Assembly (NCBI RefSeq): GCF_000615905.1
Contig: NZ_BAMN01000009.1
Location: forward strand, 26,582 to 90,581
Source of the DNA: Companilactobacillus nodensis DSM 19682 = JCM 14932 = NBRC 107160
Lineage (GTDB): Bacteria > Bacillota > Bacilli > Lactobacillales > Lactobacillaceae
DNA: 64,000 nt
Direction: 5' to 3'
Shown here: positions 63,983-64,000 of the stretch, piece by piece
Layout of the letters: every line of letters begins with the position of its first letter
How positions within the stretch are numbered: the stretch's first letter is position 1
The notes under the pieces: model-generated
Told to the model about the DNA's origin: nothing
The model's input: only the letters and a program-made list of their open reading frames with translations
Database searches by the model: none
Translations under genes and position numbers: made by a program

Positions 63983-64000
63983 CGAAAGAGGCTCAAATCC

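Noticed and set aside
1..64000. CRISPR array
   Set aside because: The repeated elements are long hairpins scattered singly or as one pair; there is no series of short direct repeats with regular spacers.
1..64000. Insertion sequence
   Set aside because: No transposase frame is present; the dispersed hairpins lack coding capacity and clear target duplications.

Overview
The window is AT-rich, low-GC Gram-positive DNA with strong AAGGAGG-type ribosome binding sites and frequent TTG/GTG starts. An SMK-box in front of metK, a leucine T-box in front of leuS, a LexA box of the CGAAC...GTTC type, a WxL-type surface protein, SLAP-like repeats and a LysM glucosaminidase all point to a Lactobacillaceae chromosome, perhaps Companilactobacillus-like. 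The species cannot be fixed from sequence alone.

Positions 1-7140 are the early/lysogeny end of a prophage: antirepressors (BRO-N/KilAC and ORF6N types), small XRE regulators, a divergent repressor with ImmA/IrrE-like metallopeptidase, a SHOCT protein and a tyrosine integrase. The integrase faces the right-hand phage/host boundary; the rest of the phage lies off the left edge. Next come a small zincin-like gene pair (7172-8006), a MarR-B3/4 operon, a PaiA-like acetyltransferase and a LexA-boxed SOS operon (YolD-like, Y-family polymerase).

From 12.8 to 30 kb the genes are mostly cell-envelope and core metabolism: a broken LTA-synthase-like gene, glnA, guaC, a PMT/GT2 glycosylation operon divergent from a two-component system, a frameshifted WxL-like protein, two ASCH proteins and a SLAP-like secreted protein. 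From 30 to 64 kb lie argGH, T-box-brnQ, a frameshifted Na+/H+ antiporter, mscL, a macro-domain/Mrr-like island (37.5-40.9 kb), tRNA-Leu, nnrD, a MurJ-like flippase, leuS, a glucosaminidase, PAP2, an MFS exporter, SMK-metK, tRNA-Val/Glu, a DNA glycosylase, a metal cluster (P1B ATPase, Usp, MntH with MntR-like box), anaerobic ribonucleotide reductase nrdDG, and an autoregulated TetR-ABC transporter operon.

The most unusual content is non-coding. First, two divergent but homologous about 165-nt multi-stem elements lie in opposite orientation between guaC and the glycosyltransferase operon; their closing stems have unrelated sequences that still pair. Second, at least six copies of another about 95-160 nt hairpin element are scattered over the window, with co-varying stems and conserved unpaired strands. 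Most sit directly at stop codons, but one lies inside the brnQ leader. brnQ also has an Ile-rich leader ORF overlapping its start. Three large genes are each broken by a single-base lesion, which is either decay or sequence error.
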